Translations under genes and position numbers: made by a program
Shown: positions 22,553 to 33,600 of the stretch, one piece after another
Position numbering within the stretch: the first letter of the stretch is position 1
Layout of the letters: the number at the start of each line of letters is the position of its first letter
The notes under the pieces: generated by a model
Seen by the model: the letters and a program-made list of their open reading frames with translations, nothing else
What the model was told of the DNA's origin: nothing
The model's database searches: none
Origin: Verticillium longisporum
Taxonomy: Eukaryota; Ascomycota; Sordariomycetes; Glomerellales; Plectosphaerellaceae
Direction of reading: 5' to 3'
Assembly: GCA_019188255.1 (NCBI GenBank)
Contig: JAETXT010000001.1
Coordinates: forward strand, 8,246,001 to 8,310,000
DNA: 64,000 bases

Positions 22553-23566
22553 ATGGCTGGGGAGACGGGTCCGATCTCAAGTTCGCTACCGATCAATATG
22601 GTCATAGCCGGCTTTTTCGCCATTGCCTGCTTTAACTGTATCGAAATCTTGATCACCCTCCTCAACCGATTCAAGAGGCCAAAAAGCTTATACTTTTGGA
22701 GCATGCTGGTTACGACCCTCGGGACCCTCCTCCACACGATCGTCGTACTACTTCGCTATTACGCTTTGGGGCCTAATTTCACCCTGGCAGTGCTCACATG
22801 CGTCGGATGGTACGGCATGGTGACAGGCTTCTCTGTTGTCCTCTACTCACGCATTCACCTTGTCGAACCGGATAAGACCAAGACCCGGTGGATCCTCGTC
22901 ATGATCGTCACGAGCTTCTGCGTCTTCCACGTCCCTGTCACCGTTCTATTCCTCGGCAGCAATACTCAGCACACCGCAACATTCATTCGGGCTTTTGACA
23001 TCTATGAGCGCGTCCAGCTCGCGGGGTTCTGCATCCAGGAGTGCCTCATATCAGGATTTTACATTCTTGAAAGTCTTCGCTCCCTCAGGCCAATCCTCGC
23101 CGTCAAACTACCAAGGGAGCGCCAGATTATCAGGAACCTCGTCATCGTCAACGTTTTCGTCATGGTCCTCGACATCAGTCTGCTGGTGACCCAGTACACA
23201 GGCAACTTCCAGATACAGACAACCTACAAACCTGTCGTGTACAGCATCAAGCTCAAGATGGAATTCATCATCCTCAATAGGCTTCTCTGCCTAGTGCAGC
23301 ACGGCAACAATAATGACTGGTACAATCTCGAAAGCAGCAGCGCTCGGTACGGCCAATGGCATCCTAGTATCTCTGATATACGATCGTTCGACCCCAATGC
23401 CCAATCAGTGGGACATTCCCAACATGGGATGCAGCTGCAACTGCAGCGAAGCTCTGAGCCTGCAGCGCAATCCTTGGGCGTGGAAGAGTCAAGCCGTTCA
23501 GTTGACACTACACTACCAAGGGATTTCCGGGTTCCGCCTCGTCCGCCTGTCGCTGCAATGCGCTAG
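22553..23566 (+). CDS. Seven-TM integral membrane protein (DUF7703-like)
   Basis: Single exon; I chose ATG 22553 because the hydrophobic core begins right after it. The open frame extends upstream to 22430, but that part looks non-coding. About 337 aa. Seven hydrophobic segments can be read: IAGFFAIACFNCIEILITLL, LYFWSMLVTTLGTLLHTIVV, FTLAVLTCVGWYGMVTGFSV, WILVMIVTSFCVFHVPVTVL, the segment around AGFCIQECLISGFYI, IIRNLVIVNVFVMVLDISLL and IKLKMEFIILNRLL. The signatures NRFKRPKSLYFWS and YSRIHLV fit a fungal membrane family I recall as DUF7703; name uncertain. The C-terminal 90 residues are polar and Pro/Ser/Gln-rich, probably cytoplasmic. Function unknown; a sensory or transport role is only speculation. 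Confidence 0.8.
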   Translation: MAGETGPISSSLPINMVIAGFFAIACFNCIEILITLLNRFKRPKSLYFWSMLVTTLGTLLHTIVVLLRYYALGPNFTLAVLTCVGWYGMVTGFSVVLYSRIHLVEPDKTKTRWILVMIVTSFCVFHVPVTVLFLGSNTQHTATFIRAFDIYERVQLAGFCIQECLISGFYILESLRSLRPILAVKLPRERQIIRNLVIVNVFVMVLDISLLVTQYTGNFQIQTTYKPVVYSIKLKMEFIILNRLLCLVQHGNNNDWYNLESSSARYGQWHPSISDIRSFDPNAQSVGHSQHGMQLQLQRSSEPAAQSLGVEESSRSVDTTLPRDFRVPPRPPVAAMR

Positions 23567-24119
23567 ATGACAGCCATATTTGCGCAATCTCACTCTATTT
23601 GTTCTTTCTTTGCTTTTGAGCCAGGGCATTAACGACAGCGACGGGTTCAACAATTAGCGAATTCCGATGTTTCAATCGCCCCCTATGGGGCCAGTAGTCT
23701 TTCCGCGATGCGGGCTCACCCCTGCTCCTCGTCTTGCTCTTAGTCGGTGCTGGGCCATGTCCCGAAACTCCCGCTTGCTAGAGGTCACTGTCCCTCGCAA
23801 GCAGCCAAGCTGCGAGAGATTGGCCCCCATGGGTCTGACAGGCTTTTGGTTCGCCGCTGGTCTAGCACCGGCACCTTCACCGCCGGGATTCCTGGCGCTG
23901 CGGCTTCTAAGCAAGATATAACTACCTAGCAGCGTCCAAAGAGAACGCTGTTAGAACCGGTGAGGCTCGGTGTTAGTGGACGCTCATGTCTGACTCTGAG
24001 GCGTGGTGGTGTCCTCAAGCATTATGCACTCTTTGCAACGAATACAAGGTAAGACATAGACTAATCATTATCGCGAGAAAGAGTATATTCATGAATATAG
24101 AACAATCGTCCTCGTGTAC
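23567..24119. other. Intergenic stretch, no gene recognised
   Basis: About 550 bp between the DUF7703-like gene and the BYS1-like relic. Opposing short open frames at 23670-23920 are low-complexity and unsupported. Confidence 0.4.
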
Positions 24120-24530
24120 CTATCCGTCCTCGCGCCTGGCGCACGCACAGAGAGTCAAGGTAACATCCTTCGCAGACGTGCAGGTCTTGACCTGACTGCT
24201 AGCTGGAGGAGTGCCGTTGGCCCAGGTGATCGCGGGGCAGGTCGAGTCGGCGCTTTTCTCGACGAGCTTCTTGCCCTTGAAGGCATCACCAAAAACGCTG
24301 CTGAGATCATACCAGACCTTGGAGCCGTCAAGGGAGTAGGCGAAGTTGAGCTGGGGAGCGCCAGTGTAGAGGCCGTCGCGAGCGGTCGTGATTTTGATGG
24401 CCTTGCCGCCAGTCTTGGGGTCTTTGACAAAAGGTCCGGCGTAAGACCCAGACTTAGGGGCCAAACGATAAGGACCGGCGATAGCGCTGCCGACGGACCA
24501 GACGCTGACTTCGAATCACCGTGTGTTGCG
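24120..24530 (-). pseudogene. BYS1/antigenic thaumatin-like secreted protein relic
   Basis: The C-terminal two thirds are clear: SVWSVGSAIAGPYRLAPKSG, KAIKITTARDGLYTGAPQ, LNFAYSLDGSKVWYDLSSVF, CPAITWANG and PPASSQVKTC, ending TLTLCACARREDG with TAG at 24120. This matches the small secreted fungal BYS1/antigenic thaumatin-like family as I know it. Upstream of SVWSVG the same frame hits TGA (about 24518), and no signal peptide can be joined without a frame change, so the N-terminus is lost or mis-sequenced. It lies at the edge of a gene-poor, TA-rich zone. Confidence 0.55.
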
Positions 24531-25492
24531 ACAAGGTCACGCTCCTCGTCACCGCCACGGTCTCACGTACTACGTCCAGATGTCGCGACCACGCCCTCTA
24601 GCAATGTCAAGGACTCGGTGGATGGATGGGATGTAAATTGATGGACTTCACTACACTTTGGCCGATCCTAATTTTGTTATGTAGCTAGCCCAATCCAAGA
24701 GCTCCAGCTAACACTCCCTTTCCAACCCCCGAAACTATCCAATTCAGCTATCCAAGAGGTGCTCCACGAGTTCAAGGCCTCTAGCCTCTTTCGAACGGGA
24801 AGCTGGCCAACGGAGCCCTCGGCCCAAGAGGTCTCAGGCTGATAACCCTTCTTGTCTTGAAGAAGTGTAGGTAAAGATTGAATGACCTGCTCCTTGACGA
24901 GCGAATGGGGGACAAGCCGCACGAAAACTGGTCGCCGGAATGGTTCAAGATGTTCGTACGACAGCCTTAGGCGCTAACGACAAGACCCTGGAGACCCGCT
25001 CTTAAGTTCTACGGCACTAATGAGTCCATGGTCGACACTTCAAAGCAATCATCGTCTCGTAGGTACGTGAAGGTGGGAATGGACGGGCAGCGGATGCTGA
25101 ATACGTCGTGTGATCACCTGTTGGGCGAGGTGCGTTACTCTTGGGGCAATATAAGTAGTCATGTTGTGCTTGGATTCCTGCATATAGAAGCTCTTCAGGA
25201 CTCGCAAGTAGTATGGCTCACTGATTACATGTCTACCTCCTCGTGTACCTCGCCGACCCTATTTATGGTACTTGGCGACTGATCGTTCTTGATCGGCCTC
25301 ATTTCCCGTACATGCTAGCTGCTATCATAGCAGATGGAAGTAAATCTCTAGCCTGTGGTATACCTCTCGGATATCCTAGTCCGAGCCCTCCTCGTGTTAT
25401 CCTGTGTAGCTTAAACGAGGGTCTTGACTCGAATGGCCGTTGCAATGCACTATATATTGCCTGTGCGAAAACCACTATTCCATATTCCCTTC
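24531..25492. other. TA-rich decayed intergenic DNA
   Basis: About 960 bp with many TA steps, CTAG/TAGG words and stop codons in all frames. No gene. It is continuous with the decayed F-box-family relic that follows. Confidence 0.4.
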
Positions 25493-27329
25493 CTAAGAAA
25501 TCTTGAGGTAGGTAATGTCTCGTCGGGAGGGGAATGATTCAATACTGTCCACGTAGGGATACCTATCATGTGTCCTTGCAAATCCTAGATATATAGACTC
25601 TGATGATTTGACTTCTAAGGGCTCCGCTAGGTAATCAAGTCGCACCTGTCCAACAGAAGTTCTCCGCCTATCGGCATATCGAAAGAGTAGGCCGAGAATA
25701 GCTGGCTTGTCTGTTCCCCGAGTCCGATACGCGGCTAACTCTGTGATATTTGCTAAAGATGCGGACGTGAATGTATAAGCCTCGAGTACCACTCCGACAG
25801 GATAGGGCAACTCGGGAATCGGGAACACAGGGTGATTTGCGTTTGGTTCGGGACTAGGTCTCTGGAATGCCAGTAGACTAATGCCTTGGGATGAGTAGTC
25901 GTAAAAGAGTTGATGGTCGCCGCGCGCCGGGCAGTCTAAGATTGTAAAAGTCGGAACTAATTGTGATAATCTCGGGTGCCGACCTATGACCATTACGCGA
26001 CCCCGGCTTGTGAGAAACTATCCATGTTAGATTAGACTCCCTATCTGATGTGATGGTGCTTACAAGCAGAATGTCGCTAGGTGTCATTTGGAAACGGCAA
26101 TGCCATATCGCGATAACGAGCTCGTCTTCGTCAATAGGAAAATAAGTCCACTGCCCATGACACTCTTCGGTACTATAGCATCGTAAGTCTTTGTTTGAGG
26201 TATGAGCGTGTATTTTCATGATGCGGTGATGAAACAGAGCTGAGTAACCGGTTATTTTGGGTTTGTTACAATCGAGTGGCACCATCATGAACAAGCCATG
26301 ATTCTGCCCTAGGTCATGATACCGTAACAGTTCTGGAGACGGATGTGGCACAGCCCATATTGTGCTACGGGGCATCACAGTAGCCCGCGAGTCACCAGCC
26401 TGGGTCAGTCCGCGTAGCTTAACGCTCTAGGTAATTCGAATAGGTAAGTAAGGAACAGAAATGGAGCGAAATGAACTCACATCCGTATGAGCCTCAATCT
26501 TCCCAGCAATGGGTAACCGAACAGTCTCCCACCAAACCCCTGGCCGTCGATGGGATGTAAGTAGTGGTTTCGTAGAGTTTCCGAATATAATCTTTCGAAC
26601 CCCAAGGTGATCTGCTGTTAGCCATGCGGTGTCGATAACATAGCTGCTGTCATCTGGGTCATTTCGTCTTCTTGAAGTGCCTCTTCGTGAAGTGCCTCTC
26701 CGTGTACTGCCCGTTCGTGTTTGTTTCAACGCTGCAATGTACCTGGCACACTCGAAAGCGATGTACCGCGCCCGAAGTCCGCGTGTGATGCGAAATTTGG
26801 AGCTGACGTGGCCGGCTACCTTTGGAAACGTATCCAGGGCGTAGTAGACAGCGCACCTATGCAGCTCCTGTCCACGGAGATAGTAATTTGCGATGTGTGT
26901 GCAAAGCTCCGGAGGTAGCGGTAGGGGAAATTTATAGAATTGAATCATGTAATGCTATAGCCACCGGATACGTCGCTCGTCTTCAGTAGCGGGTGGCTCG
27001 AACTTCGGGGCAGTTATTCGGAAGAATCCTGCTCTCCATTCTGCTGTGGTAAGGTCGTAGCATTCACTATGACATCCCATCATTTGCTTGTCGGAGTGCT
27101 CACAGACCCTTTCGCAAGAGGCGTCAGCGCATTCAATGTACGTATAGTCTGGCAGCTCCACCAATGGAGAGCTCTCGTGTGTGTCAAAAAAGATACCATC
27201 GATCGTCACTACTCCAGTTAGAAGATTACGACAAGTAGGGCCCCGATACGCACCAACAACAACCTTGCTTCCGTCGTCAATGTTGAACCTACACAACCCA
27301 CACCGAAGGGGGACACAAATGTATGCCAT
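25493..27329 (-). pseudogene. Fungal F-box-family protein gene, degenerate
   Basis: A once multi-exon gene. The N-terminal part (27329-26955) has a Cys-rich module (LRCGLCRFNID, CADASCERVCEH, CHSECYDL). It leads in the same frame through a TAG (26952-26954) into an F-box-like helix set (PLPLPPELCTHIANYYL) and the block ITRGLRARYIAFECARYIAA. An 81-bp intron (26480-26400, GTGAGT..CAG) joins the next exon. Near 25990 the frame shifts by one into a C-terminal block (YDYSSQGISLLAF, LLFRYADRRRTSVGQVRLDY). These blocks fit a large fungal family that combines an F-box-like region with this C-terminal domain. The TAG sits where CAG is likely, a CpA-to-TpA change typical of RIP. Not functional as read. 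Confidence 0.6.
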
Positions 27330-27541
27330 GATTGGTTTCTGGTATGGGGACCACTGTGAAGTTAACCAGAAAACTGGGTCGCAGTGGTGGGCGGAAGTTC
27401 CCTGCTTTTATCTTGGAGTACAACACTTCTTGCGGGGCCACTGAGTAACTTATTAAGCATCATGTCATTGCCAAAACTGTCTCACGATTCCCGACTAACT
27501 ATGGAGCAAAACCAACAACCGAAACAGAGCATCACAAGACA

Positions 27542-28627
27542 TCAATTTCCCAAATCATAACACCAGAAACGCGAGTGCCTTTTCCAGACAATTACATCGC
27601 GACTGCCCCTTTTCCCCTTTTGCCAGTCTTTTTTCTCGGTGATCGTGGCATCCCCTTCAGAATATCGAAAGAAAGCGAATCTTAAGCCCTGTGTTTTCCA
27701 GGGCGTGACCTGCCATGTCCCATCGCTCCGCTGCTTTGGCCTCCAATCTGAATCTGATATAATCTCGTTGTCTTGATGAGCGAAGTCGCTTGGGTGGTGA
27801 GAGAGCTCCGAGGTGGGGGCATGTGAGCCTTGGATCTCGTCATAGGCCGTGCCGGAGGCAGAGGCATCGTAGGCGTCGTTGGACATACTATAGGTCTCAT
27901 CCGATCCACCATAGACAGCGGCTGAGGTACTAGATGTATCGTCCAAGGCACCGTAAGTGTCGCTCAAAGTACCGTATGTCTCACCCGACCCACCGTAGGG
28001 GTCGTTCAGGGTTCCGTATGGGTTGCCAGAGGAACCACGACCCCCGTAGGAGCTTCCCTCGGCTTGGTTCTGTACTCCAGAGCCCTGAGTACCATGCGGC
28101 GTTCCTTTTACCAAGCCGTAGAATGTGCTGATGATCTCTCCTGCCCTGGAGTCGACGGAGATGTACAATTTTCGGTCGCCAATCGTCCGCGGTTTCCCGT
28201 CTAGTGGTTCCAGTTGGAGACCTCCAGCAAGATAAAACCAACAGCGAAAGGTGTCTACCCAAGTTGTCAGGACGTATATGCCCTCAAGCTTTTGTGCATC
28301 GACAGTATCTTTTGCTCTCGCGAATGCTTGAAGTTCGACCGCGCGATGGGTTCCATCGGCGCCTTTAGACTCAATAATCAACGACAGCTGAAGAGTAGAG
28401 TTCCTAGAATCGTGTAAGAACACGACCTGGTCGAATCTGTTCTTTGACCTGTTGTGCGGAGCCTGTTCGCACAATGCAACGAAGCCGTCTCGAGGGGCGA
28501 AGAGGCATTGAGTAAGTGCTTGGAAGACATCACTGCTCGTGTATTCGATATTGTGGCCGTGGCATCGTTCAGCGTCGGGCTGTAGGACTACGGAATCTAT
28601 CCTCGACGCAGACTGTTGAGCCGCCAC
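27542..28627 (-). CDS. Unknown protein with possible PD-(D/E)XK nuclease core
   Basis: An uninterrupted 361-codon frame that begins at a GTG; the frame stays open to about 28666 with no ATG, so the true 5' exon is unresolved. The numbering used here counts the GTG as residue 1. Residues 60-105 carry Asp66 (FDQVVF), Glu86-x-Lys88 (LSLIIESKG) and Gln100 (AVELQAF), spaced like the catalytic Asp..ExK..Q pattern of the PD-(D/E)XK restriction-endonuclease fold. Residues about 188-250 are a degenerate Tyr-Gly-rich repeat (YGTLNDPYGG, YGTLSDTYGA, YGGSDETYS). The C-terminus is basic and aromatic (KKDWQKGKRG, WKRHSRFWCYDLGN). I cannot name a family; a nuclease role is a structural guess. It is the only intact-looking frame in a decayed 24-29 kb zone. 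Confidence 0.55.
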   Translation of the reverse strand: MAAQQSASRIDSVVLQPDAERCHGHNIEYTSSDVFQALTQCLFAPRDGFVALCEQAPHNRSKNRFDQVVFLHDSRNSTLQLSLIIESKGADGTHRAVELQAFARAKDTVDAQKLEGIYVLTTWVDTFRCWFYLAGGLQLEPLDGKPRTIGDRKLYISVDSRAGEIISTFYGLVKGTPHGTQGSGVQNQAEGSSYGGRGSSGNPYGTLNDPYGGSGETYGTLSDTYGALDDTSSTSAAVYGGSDETYSMSNDAYDASASGTAYDEIQGSHAPTSELSHHPSDFAHQDNEIISDSDWRPKQRSDGTWQVTPWKTQGLRFAFFRYSEGDATITEKKDWQKGKRGSRDVIVWKRHSRFWCYDLGN

Positions 28628-28666
28628 AGGGTCGTCCCATGATGGGTCGTCATGAAGGACCTTTGT

Positions 28667-30080
28667 TCAGCATCTCAAGGGCCGAGCTTGTTCGGGTTGC
28701 CCATCAACCCAATCACATCCCGAGAGCTACTCGTGTTCGTTAGGAGCTAACAGTGGAAATTCCATGTAAGATGCGGTAAGGGGGGAGTGAAACGTTTGAT
28801 CCGATTCGTAGAGCTTGTCCCGATATCAGCAGAGACGCAGCCCGAGCCATTGCCTTTCCTTTGTGTTCTTGGATGAACGGGAAGCAATGGATAGATATGC
28901 AGTAAGTATGCAACCATGATTGCATCTCAGAGTTCTCGCCCTTAACCTAGCCCCAGTACAACTTCTTTTGGCTTGGATTGTCAACTAATCATGTGGTCAT
29001 GAATTTCGGTGAAAAGCACACACATAGATTCACCTATTGCGTCGTTACGGATGATATCATCAAGAACCACGATGTAAGAATCCACAGTATCTACTCCAGC
29101 AGTCCCAGGAACTTTCTTGCAGCAATCGGTCGACCGGACTGGCGGGTCTTCCAACTTTGAACGAGGCCCATCGTCTTGGCCAAGACCCTGCCGCACTCTC
29201 TCTCTGAAAACAATCTCCACAAAGCTGGCCGTAAGCTCCTCAGAGGCATATCTTGGCGAGGCCTCACCGTTGCTAAGCGCCTAATATGGAGCTCTTCCAA
29301 GGCGCTGCTCGAAATCGTAAGCGCTGTACCATACATGCAGGATAACTCAAGAACTGCTCGTGCTGGCGAGAACCTTGGAACGCTAGAAACACTCCATGAT
29401 ATGACATGAGTCTGACCGTTACTCATTTCGTGGATATATCGATCGAAATCTCCATGATTATCGAGCAGATCGAATTTCCAGACTCAAGAACGCCAAGTTT
29501 CACATGGAGCTCGTCCACGAAACGGATGTACTAGATCGAATCACGCAGCGTATCCTCGTCGCTGTCATATCAAGGAACAAATTTCCCTCTAATGGTCATC
29601 TACCTTAGTTTTCAAGCCTTGAATAGGACACTGAATATCCGCCCTTCTGCTTTCGGCCTTCACCGAAAGGTGCTTGAGCGCGACCGCCAGCCGAGTTCCG
29701 CCCTTGGTAATATGGTGAGCATGTGTGTTCCTCGACGCGAAACGCAGTTTCAACACAAACCACCTCAGGTACTCTAGCAGCCCCACAGACTCATAGGAGA
29801 ACAGCAGCTACAAACTTCAGTCAGAGTGAACAGCAGGCCACGACAGTCGTATGAGACCTTGCACAGCAAACACGTGACGGGGACTTCGGCTCACGACCAG
29901 ATTGCTACAATTCGCAAAGAGGGGTTTCATTGCCACGTCCCACAAGCTACACCATTCGGCTAGGAGGGCCACTAAGACTATAAAGGGAAGAGATGGCCGT
30001 CCTGCCCCCGCTCCGACCTTAGCGCCGAGGCTCCGATGGGCTCAGAGCGACACCAGAGCATCTAATCAGATGCGCTGATG
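28667..30080. other. Intergenic region, no gene recognised
   Basis: About 1.4 kb between the unknown protein and the ABC transporter promoter. It may hold the missing first exon of the 27.5-28.6 kb gene near its left end. Otherwise only short unsupported frames. Confidence 0.4.
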
Positions 30081-30083
30081 ATC

Positions 30084-30092
30084 TTATCAGAT
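30084..30092 (-). promoter_or_regulatory. GATA-factor (SreA/Sre1-type) site, exact ATCWGATAA
   Basis: Minus-strand ATCTGATAA matches the extended GATA motif ATCWGATAA known for the fungal iron-responsive repressors SreA/Fep1/Sre1. It lies 583 bp before the ABC transporter start. A near match (ATCTGATTA) sits next to it at 30063-30071. Confidence 0.6.
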
Positions 30093-30203
30093 GCTATTTC
30101 GGCCAAAAAGGGCTTAACACTTGCGTTATTAGGTGGGGGATCAAGCTGGGATCATCGGCCACACACAGGGATGAGCTGTGCTGCCGAGATGATGTTGAAA
30201 ATT

Positions 30204-30212
30204 TTATCAGAT
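30204..30212 (-). promoter_or_regulatory. Second exact ATCWGATAA iron-regulator motif
   Basis: Second minus-strand ATCTGATAA, 120 bp downstream of the first and 463 bp before the ABC transporter ATG. Two exact copies of a nine-base motif in one promoter argue for real iron-dependent control. Confidence 0.6.
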
Positions 30213-30674
30213 CCTCGCCTTTTCTTGCCCTGAGCTTCCCTCGTTCCTTGGCCCCCCAGCCGTGCCGTGACCTGGCACGCACGCCTCCTTCGGCCCCGGC
30301 ATCGGATGGTCGCACGCGGGCATTATGCAGCCATTCTCAGGCCACATGTGTGCCAACGGCCCCTCCAAGCCCTGCTGTCCCTTTTGTCGATCGGCAAACG
30401 CATGTAGCTCCCTTATAAGCTCGTCTGGCCCTTCTGCAATCGGCTACACTTGCCTCGCTTCTCTTCGAGCTTCTGTCTCTGACGTTATTTTCTCACGGGA
30501 TTTCATTCATTATTTCTCGTGCCTCACCCCGCGACGCCATCCCCTCATCATCATTCCCAGGGACAGCTTCGACCTGCATTCGACAGACGCGGTCCACACC
30601 ACCCCACGGCATTCGATGAATTGATTTCCTTCCTGTGAGGCGACAATCCGGAGTCGGATTCTGACAACAAAACA

Positions 30675-33600
30675 ATGGTTGTCACAGAGAAGCCTCTCGA
30701 GGCTCCCGTGCCGCCTTTGGTGGCGGGCCAACAAGATCGCGAGATGCTTCCCCAACAGCCTGCTGAGCCGACAGAGAAAAGCGACGCGACAAGCGTCAAG
30801 TCAAAGGATATCGAGCAGCCTGCCAGCGAGTCTGTACGTCAACCCACCTCTCATGCCAACCGCGCTTCATTGTTTCATCCCCAACGATGGCCAAAGCCAT
30901 TGTCACCATGATCTGATCATTGTCGTTAGGTTTTTCACTCCCTCACCATCTACTTCCGCTGCCTCTTCGCCGCCGACCCAACATGGCTCGACATTACTCT
31001 CATCGTTGGTGGCTCCATATGTGCCGCTGCCGCCGGAACTCCGTTCCCCTTGATGGCGATTCTCTTCGGTCAGCTCGTCGATGACCTCAACGACGCTACT
31101 TGCGCCGCCGAAGCGCAGACCGCCGACCCCTTCGCCTATGCGTCCGATATCAACGAAAAGGTTCTCCTCATGGCCATCATTGCTATTGCAGCCTTCTGCC
31201 TCATCTACATCTACATCCTCGCCTGGGGCGTTATCAGCCAGCGCCTTGCCCAGCGTCTTCGCGTTCGCTACCTCGCTGCCCTTATGCGCCAGCCGCCTTC
31301 TTTTTCGACGAGCGGGCCAACGCTGGCGAGGTCTCTACCCGCCTCCACGGCGACATCACGGCCGTCCAGGCGGGTACCTCGGAGAAGGTTGGCATTTTCA
31401 TCTCAAGCATCAGCTTCTTCGTTACCGCTTTCATTATTGCCTACATCAAGCAGGCGAAGCTTGCCGGTATGCTGACAGCCATGATCCCGGCCTTCATGCT
31501 CATGTCGGTGATTGGTGGTGCCTACTTTGCCAAGTATACGGCGCGCATGTCCACGGCCATCGGTACAGCATCGTCTCTGGCTGGCGAGTGCCTGCGGAAC
31601 ATTTCGGTCGTGCACGCCTTTGGAGCCGGCCCTCGGCTGGAAGCTCGTTTCGCCGACCTGATGCTCGAGGCTCGGGCCGCCGGCATCAAGAAAGCCGTCG
31701 TGGCTGCCATTCAGGCTGGCCTTTTGTACTTTATTGCTTATGCCGGCAACGCGTTGGCCTTCTGGCAGGGCAGCAAAATGATCGCCGAGGCCAGAACAAA
31801 CCCCAACGGCACCTCGATGGGTGATATTTACACTGTGGTTCTCCTGATTGTTGACGGTAAGCCCTCTTGCGCGGTGCGAATCAATCGAGTTTTCTGATTT
31901 TCTTGTTAGCCTGCGTCATGCTCGGCGGTATTGCCCCTATTCTGCCCCTCTTCGGGGGTGCTTCGGCCGCGTTCCTCCGTCTCCAGAATGACATTGAGGC
32001 CCCTTCGACCCTCGATGCCACGTCGGACGCTGGCAAGATTCTGCCTGCCGAGAATGCCTCCTCGACTGGCATCTCCTTTAACAATGTCAGCTTCTCTTAT
32101 CCTTCAAGACCCACGCAACCAGTTCTTCGCAACGTCAATCTGACGTTCCCTACGGGCAAATACACCGCCATTGTTGGTCTTTCCGGCAGCGGCAAGTCAA
32201 CTATTGCCTCCTGATCAGCCGTCTCTACGACCCGGGCGAGGGTTCCATCACGTACGACGGCCAAGATATTCGCAATATCAACCTTCGCAATCTTAGGAGC
32301 CACATGGGTTTCGTCCAGCAGGAACCTACCCTGCTCAACAGTTCCATCCTGACTAATATTGCCCTCGGTCTCGTCAACACGACCAAGCCTGCTCACGCTC
32401 ACCTCAAGTCTTTCCTCAACTGGAACAACCTTACCGAGCTCGGCAACAAGGGCAAAGACCTCAGCGCTTCTGCTGAGGCCCTTGGTCCCGAAGCCGTCGA
32501 AATTGTCAAGCTCGTTCACGACGCTGCCGACCAGGCCGATGCCGCCAGCTTTATCGAGCGCCTCGAGAGCGGCTACGGCACCGTCGCTGGTCCCGGTGGT
32601 TCTCTCATCAGCGGTGGCCAGCGTCAGCGGATCGCGCTCGCTCAGGCACTCATCCGTGACCCCCAGATCCTTGTCCTTGACGAGGCCACTGCGGCCCTCG
32701 ACTCTGCCAGCGAGCGCCGCATCCAGGAGGCTGTTGAGCGCGCCGCCAAGCACCGTACAGTCATCTCCATCGCCCACCGTCTGTCGACGATTCGCAAGGC
32801 AGACAACATTGTCGTCATGGAAGCCGGTCAGGTCGTCGAGCAGGGCTCCTACGCCGAGCTGATGGCCATTGAAGGCGGCGTGTTCGCCCGAATGGCCAGC
32901 CTGCAGTCTGTGGGCACTGTCGACCGTGGCGAGGGCAGCTCCATCTCCGGCGACTCTCCGGATGCCTCTACGCTCAAGACCGACATCTTCCCCTCGGAGA
33001 AGCTGGACCCTGCAGACCATATCCTGAGCAAGGAGTCCTCCGCCAAGGAAGCCACCGAAAAAGGCAAGGAGGAGGAGAAGGAGGAGGAAGAGCCCAAGAC
33101 GGAGCTGGACACAAAGCAGCCCTTCTTCTTCGTCACCAAGGGACTCGGCCGCCTCGTTCGCCCGTCGCTGCTGTGGCTCGTGGGCGCCATCATCGCTGCC
33201 GCCATCGTTGGCTGCACGTTCTCCTCTGCTGGTGTCATTCTCGGTTACACTGTTGGTGCGCTGAACCCTTGCGCCAACACAGTCGAGCGCATCCTCGACC
33301 TCGGACGATTCTTTGCCGGCATGATCTTTATGCTGGCTTGCATTGAACTCTTCGCCAACTTTGTCGCGTGGTCCTTCTTTGGCGTCGTGGCTGAGAAGAT
33401 GCTTTACGCTGTCCGCGTTCTCTCCTTCCGCTCCCTGCTCGAACAGGACCTCGACTGGCACCAGTCGGAGACGCCCACGAAGCTGCTGACGATCATCACC
33501 AAGGACAGTGCGGCCCTCGGCGGCTTCAGCGGCTCGACCATCGGCACAGTCTTTGCCATTGTCGTCAACTTCTTCATCGCCATTATCTTGTCGCACATCA

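Noticed and set aside
31285..31300. Programmed frameshift in the ABC transporter
   Set aside because: No slippery heptamer is seen, the loss recurs at 32208 and in unrelated genes, and both fit missing C bases.
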